A stretch of DNA of 14,952 nucleotides from Alistipes sp. (GCA_017391665.1 JAFOXS010000301.1:1-14952), one strand, 5' to 3'. Numbered from the stretch's first letter, positions 1 to 7,499 are shown. Notes: generated by a model from the letters alone, not told the origin. Numbers and translations are program-made.

Positions 1-18
1 AAGGAGTTGTTTTTTCAT
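1..18 (-). CDS. 5' end of a minus-strand gene, probably exported protein (partial)
   Basis: Only six codons are visible. Read on the minus strand, an ATG at 18-16 is followed by codons for K, K, Q, L, L. A Met-Lys-Lys start with hydrophobic residues following is typical of a signal peptide, especially in Bacteroidota. A promoter-like box lies about 30 bases upstream at 51-58, which supports a real start. The product cannot be named. Confidence 0.35.
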
Positions 19-50
19 AATCATTTTATTTTTACAAATAAATTGCGGTG

Positions 51-58
51 CAAAAGTA
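51..58 (-). promoter_or_regulatory. Candidate -7 box for the truncated left-edge gene
   Basis: On the minus strand this reads TACTTTTG, a full match to the Bacteroidota -7 consensus TAnnTTTG, followed by C. It would start transcription about 27 bases before the ATG at 18. No TTTG is seen at the usual -33 distance, so the assignment rests on the -7 box alone. Confidence 0.35.
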
Positions 59-155
59 CTAAAAATTTTAGATGGCGGTGCGCCGATAGGAGCTTTTGAC
101 CTACAAATTGCCAAAAGTGAGCAATTTTGTCGCATATCGGTCTGTTTGCTGCGGT

Positions 156-173
156 TTTTGTACTTGTACAAAA
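156..173. promoter_or_regulatory. Perfect inverted repeat, candidate operator upstream of the phosphatase gene
   Basis: The sequence TTTTGTACTTGTACAAAA has perfect 8-base arms around a 2-base centre. It ends 10 bases before the -33 element of the phosphatase promoter, so its centre sits near -55. That is a usual place for a dimeric activator. No run of T follows, and the loop is too small for a terminator hairpin. That it is an operator is inferred. Confidence 0.4.
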
Positions 174-183
174 TCTGTGCAGT

Positions 184-215
184 TTTGCCTACTTTGTCGG
201 ATTGTATTATATTTG
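184..215 (+). promoter_or_regulatory. Bacteroidota-type promoter for the LMW phosphatase gene
   Basis: A -33 element TTTG (184-187) and a -7 element TATATTTG (208-215) are separated by 20 bases, matching both the motif and the spacing used by the Bacteroidota primary sigma factor. Transcription would start near 219-222, giving a leader of about 15 bases before the ATG at 237. Confidence 0.7.
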
Positions 216-236
216 CAAAAACAAAACAAGTAACAT

Positions 237-710
237 ATGAAACAAAAGATACTTTTTGTCTGCCTGGGAAACATCTGCCGCTCGCCGGCGGCACATGCTG
301 TGATGGAGGCTATAGTTGAGCGCGAGGGGCTGCAGTCGGGAATCGAGATCGACTCAGCAGGTACTTATGGAGGCCATGCTGGTGATTTGCCCGATCCGCG
401 CATGCGTGCTGCTGCCAAGCCTCGTGGCTATTCGCTCACGCATCGTGCCCGTCAGTTCCAGGAGGATGATTTCTACGACTTCGACATGATTGTTGTGATG
501 GACGATTCGAATTATCGCAACGTCGAGCGACTATCGCCCGAGCGCAAGTGTATGTCCAAGGTGCGCCGCTTCGTGGAGTTCTGCAGCAAGCATCCCGATC
601 GCACCTATGTGCCCGACCCTTACTATGAGGGTAGAGAGGGCTTCGAGCTGGTGCTCGACATGCTGGAGGATGGCTGCGAGGGACTACTCGAGGAGTTGCG
701 TGGTCAGTAA
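237..710 (+). CDS. Low-molecular-weight protein tyrosine phosphatase
   Basis: This is a cytoplasmic phosphatase of the LMW-PTP/ArsC-like fold, removing phosphate from tyrosine residues (or small phosphoesters) through a phosphocysteine intermediate. The signature CX5R loop is at residues 9-15 (C9, N12, R15, then S16), right after the first beta strand. The general-acid aspartate is in the DPYY motif (D127). Its length, 157 residues, is normal for the family. The ATG at 237 follows a strong promoter closely, and no earlier start fits. It appears to be a single-gene unit closed by the hairpin at 710-748. In some bacteria such enzymes oppose a tyrosine kinase in capsule or exopolysaccharide control, but no kinase or polysaccharide genes are next to it, so the substrate is unknown. 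An arsenate reductase role is less likely given the DPYY loop. Confidence 0.93.
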   Translation: MKQKILFVCLGNICRSPAAHAVMEAIVEREGLQSGIEIDSAGTYGGHAGDLPDPRMRAAAKPRGYSLTHRARQFQEDDFYDFDMIVVMDDSNYRNVERLSPERKCMSKVRRFVEFCSKHPDRTYVPDPYYEGREGFELVLDMLEDGCEGLLEELRGQ

Positions 711-748
711 AAAACGAGGATACCTAAATTGCTGGTATCCTCGTTTTT
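710..748. terminator. Two-way intrinsic terminator between the phosphatase gene and the rhamnose operon
   Basis: AAAAACGAGGATACC (710-724) pairs perfectly with GGTATCCTCGTTTTT (734-748) around a 9-base loop. There is a T run on either strand, so it can stop both convergent transcripts. It overlaps the last base of the phosphatase stop codon. Confidence 0.9.
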
Positions 749-771
749 ATATAACCTCACTTCAAGCCATG

Positions 772-1677
772 CTACTTCTTCTGTTCGGGAGTTGACATGC
801 GGCGATAGGTATTGGGCGTATAGCCTGTCACGCGCTTGAAGGTGGTGTAGAAATGCTCGGTCGATTTGAAGCTCAGCGCAAATGCTATCTCCTTTATCGA
901 CTCGCGTGTGTTGGCCAGCAGATACTGTGCATGGCGCAGCTTGATCTCCATGAAATACTTTGCGGGCGGATGACCCGTGTAGTCGCGGAAGATCTTTCTG
1001 AACCACGAGTAGCTGATGTTGAGTTGTGTGGCCAGCGCCTCCAGGTCGATGTTCTGCGTCACATGCTCCTGCATGATGCTCTTGGCCTGCTCAACGATCT
1101 GATCCAGACGGTCGGTCGAGAGTGACTCGTTGCGTGCCGTGAAGTTCACGATGCCGATCATGTGCATCACGATGCCAGCCAGCATCTGCTGCGCAGCAGG
1201 GCGATCTACGGCAGCCACCTCGATGGCACGTTGATAGAGGTCGATAATCTCGCGGCTCAGACCGATGTTGAATATATGCTCATCGTCAGCAAACAGAGCC
1301 TTGATGACATGCTCGGCAGCATCGCCCGTAAAGCCGATGTAATACTCGCTCCAGCCCACATCGGGTGTAGGGTGATAGGTATGCCACTTGCCGGGTCGCA
1401 GCAGTATCATCGTACCCTTCGATACCTGATACTGTCCCTGCTCGGTGGTGAGCGTACCGCGTCCCTTGACGATGTAGAGCAGCTGATACTCGCTCAGCAC
1501 ACGTCCGCGTGCGGGATCAAAAACGTATCCATTAGGGTGGTTCGATGCCGGATACTCTTCGCCTGGCGCTACCACCTGTGAGCCGACAACATTGACGCCA
1601 CATCCATACTGCAGATCGGCCTTGTTGGGGATAAGATAATGAAATTTAATTTCGGAAATTTTGGTTGTTTCGTCCAT
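772..1677 (-). CDS. rhaR: AraC-family regulator of rhamnose use (RhaR-like)
   Basis: This is a 301-residue transcription factor with two parts. The N-terminal cupin-like sensor spans roughly residues 30-170 and includes LYIVKGRGTL and a LLRPGKWHTYHP stretch typical of AraC_binding domains. The C-terminal AraC DNA-binding domain with two helix-turn-helix units covers roughly residues 190-293, ending in the family signature around SFKSTEHFYTTFKRVTGYTP. It is the last gene of the rhamnose operon, 6 bases after the stop of rhaT, so it is very likely co-transcribed and would reinforce its own expression. In Bacteroides thetaiotaomicron an AraC-type protein, RhaR, encoded with the rhamnose genes is their positive regulator. 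By position and family this is its counterpart. The effector (rhamnose or a derivative) and orthology are inferred. Confidence 0.85.
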   Translation of the reverse strand: MDETTKISEIKFHYLIPNKADLQYGCGVNVVGSQVVAPGEEYPASNHPNGYVFDPARGRVLSEYQLLYIVKGRGTLTTEQGQYQVSKGTMILLRPGKWHTYHPTPDVGWSEYYIGFTGDAAEHVIKALFADDEHIFNIGLSREIIDLYQRAIEVAAVDRPAAQQMLAGIVMHMIGIVNFTARNESLSTDRLDQIVEQAKSIMQEHVTQNIDLEALATQLNISYSWFRKIFRDYTGHPPAKYFMEIKLRHAQYLLANTRESIKEIAFALSFKSTEHFYTTFKRVTGYTPNTYRRMSTPEQKK

Positions 1678-1683
1678 ACGATT

Positions 1684-2697
1684 TTATTTTAATATTTCGG
1701 GCAGGAATGAACTGATGATAAGTACCGCAAGGCCGGCAACAAGCACTGCTATGGTGCGCGTCGAGCAGCCTTTCCACTCTTTGAGGATGATGCCCCACAC
1801 GTTTGAGAAGACGACGTTGAGCGCCATCAGGATGCACCAGCTAAAGGTCAGCAGTGATGCCGACTCGGTAAGAAAACCTTTACCTAAGCTCAGGCCGAAG
1901 AACTGAATGTACCACAGCACACCAGCCAGGGCGCAGAACAGGATGTTGTTTGCCCACAACGACTTCTCTCCATAGTCCGAGAATGTGCGGTTGCGATAGT
2001 TCTGGTAGAGGCAATAAATGGCATTGGTTGCAAAGCCGCCGAGCGTCACCATGAACGTTGCGGGCAGAGTCTTGTAGATGTCGGCCGTAGCGTCGCCGAA
2101 GTTGAGCGGCTCGCCAAAGCCAAGACCAATATTGAAGCAGGCGCTCATAAAACCAGCGAGCAGCGCCACGGCGATACCCTTGGTGAAGTTGAAGTCCTTA
2201 ACGGCCTCGCGCTTCTGCTCCTCCGAGAGCGACTGCGACTTCATGTGACCTGCTACGCCGATGATGGCAATGCCTACGAGTGTTACCACCACGCCAATCA
2301 CTACCGATGCCGTCAGATCGCCCGCACGGCCGAGCAGCAGGGGAGTGAGTATTGTACCCAGACCTGCGCAGGTGCCAAGCGCCAGCGACTGACCCAGTGC
2401 AACGCCCAGATAACGCATCGAAAGGCCGAAGGTCAAGCCTCCCACGCCCCACAACACGCCGAACAGTGCCGTGAGTGCGCTCTCCTTGGGATATGCTGCG
2501 TAGAGCTCAAAGAGCGAATGGCCCTCGGGTACGGCAAGCATAGCTCCCGCAATGGGGAAGATGAGCCATGCGAAGATGCCCTGCACGAGCCAGTATGACT
2601 CCCAGCTCCACGAGCGTATCTTGTTGATGGGCACATAACTGCTCGACTGGCAAAATGCGCCCACCGCAATGATCAATAGTCCAATGATAATCTCCAT
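1684..2697 (-). CDS. rhaT: L-rhamnose/proton symporter RhaT
   Basis: This inner-membrane carrier brings L-rhamnose into the cell with a proton. The 337-residue protein is almost entirely hydrophobic, with about ten predicted membrane segments and short loops; the main charged loop follows GHMKSQSLSEEQKREAVKD near the middle. The N-terminus (GAFCQSSSYVPINKIRSWSWE) and the stretch around GFMSACFNIGLGFGEPLN match the RhaT family, and its length is close to E. coli RhaT. It lies 12 bases after rhaA and 6 bases before the regulator gene, inside the rhamnose operon. No Shine-Dalgarno is visible before the ATG, as is usual in this phylum. The function is secure from family and context together. Confidence 0.93.
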   Translation of the reverse strand: MEIIIGLLIIAVGAFCQSSSYVPINKIRSWSWESYWLVQGIFAWLIFPIAGAMLAVPEGHSLFELYAAYPKESALTALFGVLWGVGGLTFGLSMRYLGVALGQSLALGTCAGLGTILTPLLLGRAGDLTASVVIGVVVTLVGIAIIGVAGHMKSQSLSEEQKREAVKDFNFTKGIAVALLAGFMSACFNIGLGFGEPLNFGDATADIYKTLPATFMVTLGGFATNAIYCLYQNYRNRTFSDYGEKSLWANNILFCALAGVLWYIQFFGLSLGKGFLTESASLLTFSWCILMALNVVFSNVWGIILKEWKGCSTRTIAVLVAGLAVLIISSFLPEILK

Positions 2698-2709
2698 AGT
2701 GGGGTATTA

Positions 2710-3966
2710 TTAGCAACGCTTTGATGTTACTTCTGCCTCGTACTTGTTGATCTCGGCAATGTACTCCTCGCCAACGGGCACGCCATTCTTCAGGCAGAAC
2801 ATATCCCATACGGCGTTCCAGGGCAGTGACTTGCACTCCTCAAGCATAGCCAGACGCTCAAAGCCACGACCCTCAGCCTCATACTCGCGAAGTGTTGTCA
2901 AGGGCTCCAGCAATGCCTGCAACAGACACTTCTGCGTAGCGCGGGCACCGATAACGTAGGCGCCAATACGGTTGATCGAAGCGTCGAAGTAGTCCAGACC
3001 GATGTGTACACGATCCAGCGCGTCGCAACGTACGATCTCCTTTGTAAGATCCAGCGTCTCGTCGTTGATGATCGTCACGTGGTCAGAGTCCCAGCGCACG
3101 GGGCGGCTCACGTGAAGCATCACCTCGGGAGTGAACAGCAGCAGCGATGACATCTTATCGCCGATAGACTCGGTGGGGTGGAAGTGACCCGTGTCGAGTG
3201 TCACCATCACGCCCTTCTGCGCTGCGTAGCCGATGTAGAAGTCGTTGCTACCTACGGTGTAGCTCTCCAATCCGATACCGAATACCTTCGACTCCACTGA
3301 GTCGCGCATCCACTCGTATTTCTGCTCAAGAATCTCGTCCAATGACTGCTTCAGGATGGCACGATACTTCATGCGGTTTACGGTCATATCCTTCGAGCCG
3401 TCGTGAATCCAGATGTTGAGCATTGCGGGATCACCCTGACGGCGACCCATCTCGTTGGCAATGGCACGGCAACGCTTGGTGTGCTCAACCCAGAACTTGC
3501 GGATATCCTCCTTGGGGCTTGCCAGCGTGAGGTCCTCACTCTTGGGGTGAGAGAATGATGTAGAGTTAAAGTCCAACTTCATGCCATTCTTCTCGGCCCA
3601 CTGCATCCAGCTCTCGAAGTGCTTGGGCTCCAGCTGATCTCGATCAACGGGACCCGTCTCGCGGAAGTCGGCATAGTTGGCGTGAAGGCTCAGACGGTGC
3701 TTGCCTGGCAGGAGTGAGGTGACCTTCTCGATGTCGGCCTGCAGCTCCTCAATCGAGCGAGCCTTGCCCGGATAGTTACCCGTTGCCTGAATACCTCCAG
3801 TAAGTGCACCTGCATTCTCAAAGCCGCTCACATCGTCAGCCTGCCAGCAGTGCAGCGAGAGCTGAATATTCTGCAACTTCTCCATTGCAGCATCTGTGTC
3901 TACTCCTATTGCGGCGTAACGCTCCTTGGCGATCTCATACGCCTTTTCGATAAGTTCTTTTTTCAT
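2710..3966 (-). CDS. rhaA: L-rhamnose isomerase
   Basis: This enzyme interconverts L-rhamnose and L-rhamnulose, the first catabolic step, in the cytoplasm. The 418-residue length matches the family (E. coli about 419). It shares long family blocks, including GIGLESYTVGSNDFYIGYA, LDTGHFHPTE, HVSRPVRWDSDHV and HIGLDYFDASINRI. From these blocks the divalent-metal ligands are inferred to be E225, D258, H285 and D325. It lies 18 bases after rhaB and 12 bases before rhaT on the same strand, so all three are surely one transcript. The ATG at 3966 gives a normal N-terminus (MKKELIEKAYEIAKERYAAIG). No lesion or unusual feature was seen. Confidence 0.97.
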   Translation of the reverse strand: MKKELIEKAYEIAKERYAAIGVDTDAAMEKLQNIQLSLHCWQADDVSGFENAGALTGGIQATGNYPGKARSIEELQADIEKVTSLLPGKHRLSLHANYADFRETGPVDRDQLEPKHFESWMQWAEKNGMKLDFNSTSFSHPKSEDLTLASPKEDIRKFWVEHTKRCRAIANEMGRRQGDPAMLNIWIHDGSKDMTVNRMKYRAILKQSLDEILEQKYEWMRDSVESKVFGIGLESYTVGSNDFYIGYAAQKGVMVTLDTGHFHPTESIGDKMSSLLLFTPEVMLHVSRPVRWDSDHVTIINDETLDLTKEIVRCDALDRVHIGLDYFDASINRIGAYVIGARATQKCLLQALLEPLTTLREYEAEGRGFERLAMLEECKSLPWNAVWDMFCLKNGVPVGEEYIAEINKYEAEVTSKRC

Positions 3967-3984
3967 GTTTATGTTTTTTAAGTT

Positions 3985-5454
3985 TTACAATTCTCTATAT
4001 ATGGTAAGATATTTCTCGTAAGCCTCATCCCACTGAGCCTTGTCGCATGGGGTGAATATCTGCCTTTCGGGCAGCGACTGCGCAATCATCTCGCGCATCT
4101 GCTCGATCGAAGCCACCACGCCAGCCCATTTGGCCTGCATCATCACATTGCCAAGTGCCGTAGCCTCCGACGATCCGGTCTCAACGGTAAGGTTTGTGGC
4201 GTTGGCCGTATATTGGTTGAGCATATTGTTACGCGCACCGCCACCAATGACTATCATCTTACGTAGTGGCTCGGGTGAAAACTCGCCCAGCATCTCTACG
4301 ACCTGACGATAGCGCAGTGCCAGCGACTCGAAGATGCAACGCACGTACTCTCCTGTGCTCTGCGGCGTGGGCTGATCGGTAGCCTTGCAATAGGAGTCGA
4401 TAGCCTCGATCATCGACTTGGGGTTGGCAAAGCATGGCGCATCGGGGTTGATCAGAGAGCGGAACGGCTCCGCAGCCTCGGCCTGAGCGATGAGCGAAGA
4501 GTATGACTGCTCCTCCCACTCGGCGCGCGAACGCTCCAAAAGCCACATGCCACATATATTTTTCAGTACGCGAATCGTACCCTCGATACCTCCCTCATTG
4601 GTGAAGTTGAGTTCAAAGCTGCGCTCCGAGATGATAGGCTCTCTGGACTCGATGCCCATCAGCGACCATGTGCCCGAGCTCAGATATGCCGTGTCGTTAC
4701 CCGAGAGTTGTGTGCCTGCCACAGCCGAACCTGTGTCGTGACCCGCCACGGCAACGACAGGAATCTCTCCAAGTCCCGTGAGCGAGCGCACCTCCTCGGT
4801 AAGGGTGCCGGTTAGCTGGCCAGGCATCGTAATTGGCCCAAAGTTCTCCTCCTTAAGGCCGAGCAGCGCGAGAATATCCTTGTCCCAGCACTTGGTGCGG
4901 GGGTCGATCATCTGCGCCGTAGAGGCGATGGTATATTCGGTTATCATATTGCCCGTGAGCATATACGCCAGCGCATCGGGTATGAAGAGTATCTTCGCGG
5001 CAACCTCCAGCGCCGAGCAGTTGTTGCGACGCAGCGTGTCGAGCTGGAAAACCGAGTTGAAATTCATGATCTGTATGCCCGTCTTTGCGTAGAGCTCGTG
5101 GCGAGGCATACGCTCAAAGAACTTTTCGGGGGCATCCATCGTGTGCGGATCGCGGTAGCAGTAGGGCAGACCCAGCATCTGTCCATCCTCACCGAAGAAG
5201 GCAAAGTCAACACCCCATGTGTCGATACCGATTGATGCGATCTCCACCTTGCGCTCGGCCACCTTTTTCAGACCCTCGATGACAGATTTATATATTGCGG
5301 GTAGATCCCAGTAGAAGTGGCCCTGCATCTGTATGATGGTGTCGGGGAAACGATGGATCTCCTCCATCTCAATGGTGCCATTGCTCAGAGAAGCAAGAAT
5401 CACACGTCCGCTCGTTGCGCCTAAATCTATGGCGACAAAATGATGTATATTCAT
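3985..5454 (-). CDS. rhaB: Rhamnulokinase
   Basis: This FGGY-family sugar kinase phosphorylates L-rhamnulose with ATP to L-rhamnulose 1-phosphate, trapping the sugar in the cell. The 489-residue protein has the two expected actin-like domains. The N-terminal phosphate loop is near residues 9-17 (AIDLGATSGR). GIDTWGVDF (about 77-84) is part of the substrate site. GHDTGSAVAG (from 238) holds the likely catalytic base D240, and the C-terminal GGGARN motif is part of the nucleotide site. It is the first gene of the rhamnose operon, with its promoter region in the 355-base spacer upstream. The enzyme that should act next, rhamnulose-1-phosphate aldolase, is not encoded in the operon. Confidence 0.96.
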   Translation of the reverse strand: MNIHHFVAIDLGATSGRVILASLSNGTIEMEEIHRFPDTIIQMQGHFYWDLPAIYKSVIEGLKKVAERKVEIASIGIDTWGVDFAFFGEDGQMLGLPYCYRDPHTMDAPEKFFERMPRHELYAKTGIQIMNFNSVFQLDTLRRNNCSALEVAAKILFIPDALAYMLTGNMITEYTIASTAQMIDPRTKCWDKDILALLGLKEENFGPITMPGQLTGTLTEEVRSLTGLGEIPVVAVAGHDTGSAVAGTQLSGNDTAYLSSGTWSLMGIESREPIISERSFELNFTNEGGIEGTIRVLKNICGMWLLERSRAEWEEQSYSSLIAQAEAAEPFRSLINPDAPCFANPKSMIEAIDSYCKATDQPTPQSTGEYVRCIFESLALRYRQVVEMLGEFSPEPLRKMIVIGGGARNNMLNQYTANATNLTVETGSSEATALGNVMMQAKWAGVVASIEQMREMIAQSLPERQIFTPCDKAQWDEAYEKYLTIYREL

Positions 5455-5492
5455 TAAAATCGTAATTTTTAGCTAAAAAACATTTTGACTAA

Positions 5493-5500
5493 CAAATTTA
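5493..5500 (-). promoter_or_regulatory. Candidate -7 box of the rhamnose operon promoter
   Basis: On the minus strand this reads TAAATTTG, a full match to TAnnTTTG. It is the only such match in the spacer for this strand and predicts a leader of about 32 bases before the rhaB ATG. No TTTG lies at the -33 distance. That would suit a promoter that needs an activator such as the AraC-type protein encoded in the operon. Confidence 0.55.
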
Positions 5501-5512
5501 AGCCTTTATTTT

Positions 5513-5558
5513 TATTTTGATACGGAAGATTGTGATTTTAATACTTTCTATTTTGATA
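5513..5558. repeat. Direct repeat TATTTTGATA x2, candidate regulator site for the rhamnose operon
   Basis: Exact 10-base copies lie at 5513-5522 and 5549-5558, starting 36 bases apart. A shorter copy of the core (ATTTTGA) is at 5482-5488. The copy nearer the operon starts 13 bases upstream of the -7 box, where the missing -33 element should be. AraC-family activators often bind direct repeats touching this region. The region is very AT-rich, so chance is possible. Confidence 0.35.
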
Positions 5559-5575
5559 TAGATTTTTTTTAATAA

Positions 5576-5620
5576 TTATGCGCTCCGTTATGCGCTTCAG
5601 TAGTGAAATAGGCTGCATAA
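5576..5620. repeat. Direct repeat TTATGCGCT x2 with a nearby inverted half copy
   Basis: Exact 9-base copies lie at 5576-5584 and 5588-5596 with a 3-base gap. GCATAA at 5615-5620 is an inverted copy of the first six bases. The cluster is about 75-95 bases upstream of the rhamnose -7 box and roughly 190 bases from the ygbA promoter. Its GC-containing core makes chance less likely than for the neighbouring AT-rich repeat. Which regulator would bind is unknown. Confidence 0.4.
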
Positions 5621-5736
5621 TGCCCTGCAAAGGCATGTGGCGAGTGTTTTAATATTATAAATTATGATACTTCTTGATTTTTGTCATTTGTTTGCAGCCG
5701 CTTACATTATGAAACTGCTTTTTGCGGCGGGGATGT

Positions 5737-5752
5737 AAAATCTTACGATTTT
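5737..5752. promoter_or_regulatory. Inverted repeat upstream of ygbA, candidate operator
   Basis: AAAATC and GATTTT form perfect 6-base arms around TTAC. The centre is about 60 bases upstream of the predicted ygbA transcription start. No T run follows, so it is not a terminator. The operator role is inferred only from position and symmetry. Confidence 0.25.
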
Positions 5753-5790
5753 CGCCCTTGTGCGCTATTCCAAATAACAAAATATTTTTC

Positions 5791-5798
5791 TACCTTTG
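5791..5798 (+). promoter_or_regulatory. Candidate -7 box for ygbA-glyA
   Basis: TACCTTTG matches TAnnTTTG in full. It ends 11 bases before the chosen ATG at 5810, so transcription would start only a few bases ahead of the start codon. No TTTG is present at the usual -33 distance. Confidence 0.55.
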
Positions 5799-5809
5799 TC
5801 GCACCAAAG

Positions 5810-6139
5810 ATGAAAAACGAGGATAAAATTTCGCGCAAGCTAAGCCACGAGCGACGTATCGTTGCCGATATGATAGCTCTGTATTGCCGTAAAAATCACG
5901 GTGGCAAGCAGTTATGTGATGAGTGCCGAGCCCTTGCCGAGTATGCCGACAGCCGCACTTTGTCCTGCCCGCATATGGCGCAGAAGATATTCTGCTCGCA
6001 ATGCACAACGCACTGTTATCGCAAGGATATGCGTGAGAGGATTCGTCAGGTGATGCGATACTCTGGTCCGAGGATAATATTTTATCACCCCATAGCGGCG
6101 CTTCGTCATCTGTGGTACTCGAAGATTAGAAAAGGTTAA
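5810..6139 (+). CDS. ygbA: YgbA-family cysteine-rich protein (nitrous oxide-stimulated promoter family)
   Basis: This small 109-residue cytoplasmic protein matches the YgbA_NO family, named from the enterobacterial gene under control of the nitric-oxide sensor NsrR. Its biochemical role is not established. Seven cysteines are visible: C26, a CxxC at 36-39, C53 in the SCPHM stretch, a second CxxC at 62-65, and C69 in the HCY motif. With H55 and H68 this pattern suggests a metal or iron-sulfur site. The start at 5810 is preferred over the open frame extending back to 5681, because the family similarity begins around [13 protein letters not shown] and a promoter box lies at 5791-5798. glyA begins 19 bases downstream, so the two are probably one operon. 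A nitrosative-stress role here is inferred from the family name. Confidence 0.82.
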   Translation: MKNEDKISRKLSHERRIVADMIALYCRKNHGGKQLCDECRALAEYADSRTLSCPHMAQKIFCSQCTTHCYRKDMRERIRQVMRYSGPRIIFYHPIAALRHLWYSKIRKG

Positions 6140-6158
6140 ATTCAAATTATACGAAACG

Positions 6159-7439
6159 ATGAAACAGGATAATCAGATTTTCGATCTCGTTGCCGAGGAG
6201 CGCGCTCGTCAGATGCGTGGCATCGAGCTTATCGCATCGGAGAACTTTGTAAGTGATCAGGTCATGGCAGCCATGGGTTCTGTTCTGACTAACAAATATG
6301 CTGAGGGCTATCCCGCAGCTCGCTACTATGGCGGTTGCGAGGTAGTGGATAAGGTGGAGCGCCTGGCTATCGAGCGTCTGTGCGAGTTGTACGGCGCGGA
6401 GTATGCCAACGTGCAGCCCCACTCAGGTGCACAGGCCAACATGGCTGTGTTCTTCGCAGTGTTGAAGCCCGGCGATACCTTCATGGGTCTGGACTTGGCT
6501 CACGGTGGTCACCTCTCACACGGCTCACCCGTAAATATGTCGGGTATGTACTTCAACGCCGTTGGCTATCAGCTCAACGAGGCAACGGGTACAATCGACT
6601 ACGAGGATATGGAGCGCAAGGCTATGGAGCACAAGCCCAAATTGATCGTTGGTGGAGCATCGGCTTACTCACGCGAGTGGGATTACAAGCGTATGCGCGA
6701 GATCGCCGACAAGGTGGGTGCATTGCTTATGGTTGATATGGCTCACACGGCAGGTCTGATCGCTGCTGGCGTGCTGGATAACCCCGTGAAGTATGCTCAC
6801 ATCGTGACATCTACAACTCACAAGACTCTGCGTGGTCCTCGTGGTGGTATCATCCTCATGGGCAAGGACTTCGAGAATCCCTGGGGCTACACAACTCCCA
6901 AGGGCGTAGTGAAGATGATGTCGCAGATACTCAATTCGGCTGTATTCCCCGGTATTCAGGGTGGTCCTCTGGAGCACGTCATCGCTGCCAAGGCTGTGGC
7001 TTTCGGCGAGGCTTTGCAGCCCGAGTATAAGGAGTATCAGAAGCAGGTTCAGAAGAACGCTAACGCTATGGCTGAGGCATTTGCAAAGCGTGGCTACACC
7101 GTTGTATCAAACGGCACGGACAACCACCTGATGCTTATCGACCTCCGCACCAAGTTCCCCGAGCTTACTGGTAAGCTTGCTGAGCGTTGCCTTGTAGCGG
7201 CTGATATTACAACTAACAAGAATATGGTTCCCTTCGATTCACGCTCTCCGTTCCTTACATCGGGTCTGCGTTTCGGTACGCCTGCCATTACGACACGTGG
7301 TGTGAAGGAGGATAAGATGGACTACATCGTTGAGCTTATCGACCGCGTGCTGCACGATCCCGAGAACGAGGAGAACATCGCAGCAGTTCGCAAGGATGTA
7401 AACGCCATGATGGCCGAGTATCCTTTGTTTGCGTGGTAG
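6159..7439 (+). CDS. glyA: Serine hydroxymethyltransferase
   Basis: This PLP enzyme converts serine and tetrahydrofolate to glycine and 5,10-methylene-tetrahydrofolate, the main source of one-carbon units for purines, thymidylate and methionine. The 426-residue length is standard. Recognisable blocks run in order: [11 protein letters not shown] near the N-terminus, [38 protein letters not shown], and [13 protein letters not shown] carrying the PLP lysine K222. The late [11 protein letters not shown] and [11 protein letters not shown] segments complete the fold. There is a 19-base gap after ygbA with no terminator, so co-transcription is likely. A strong terminator follows at 7462-7489. Folate enzymes are usually constitutive; pairing with a nitric-oxide-linked family is the one unusual point. 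Confidence 0.98.
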   Translation: MKQDNQIFDLVAEERARQMRGIELIASENFVSDQVMAAMGSVLTNKYAEGYPAARYYGGCEVVDKVERLAIERLCELYGAEYANVQPHSGAQANMAVFFAVLKPGDTFMGLDLAHGGHLSHGSPVNMSGMYFNAVGYQLNEATGTIDYEDMERKAMEHKPKLIVGGASAYSREWDYKRMREIADKVGALLMVDMAHTAGLIAAGVLDNPVKYAHIVTSTTHKTLRGPRGGIILMGKDFENPWGYTTPKGVVKMMSQILNSAVFPGIQGGPLEHVIAAKAVAFGEALQPEYKEYQKQVQKNANAMAEAFAKRGYTVVSNGTDNHLMLIDLRTKFPELTGKLAERCLVAADITTNKNMVPFDSRSPFLTSGLRFGTPAITTRGVKEDKMDYIVELIDRVLHDPENEENIAAVRKDVNAMMAEYPLFAW

Positions 7440-7461
7440 GGTAGAACGCTCTTAATCTTTT

Positions 7462-7489
7462 AACCGCTCCCGTGTGGGGCGGTTTTTTT
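7462..7489 (+). terminator. Intrinsic terminator of glyA
   Basis: AACCGC and CCC pair with GGG and GCGGTT with a single bulged T and a 4-base GTGT loop, followed by seven T. It lies 22 bases after the glyA stop codon. Confidence 0.88.
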
Positions 7490-7499
7490 GTTGTGGATA

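Larger units (their letters stand above)
5455..5809. other. Intergenic control region between rhaB and ygbA
   Basis: This 355-base AT-rich spacer separates two divergent transcription units. It holds a -7 box for the rhamnose operon (5493-5500), two clusters of direct repeats (5513-5558 and 5576-5620), an inverted repeat (5737-5752) and a -7 box for ygbA (5791-5798). The open frame reaching back from ygbA to 5681 is not considered coding. No small gene or RNA could be recognised here. Confidence 0.6.

Noticed and set aside
105..127. Short inverted repeat AAATTGC/GCAATTT in the left spacer
   Set aside because: Seven-base AT-rich arms with a 9-base gap are easily expected by chance, and no promoter geometry supports a role.
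5681..5809. Longer N-terminus for the YgbA protein
   Set aside because: The 43 extra codons run through the promoter region, and family similarity begins after the ATG at 5810.
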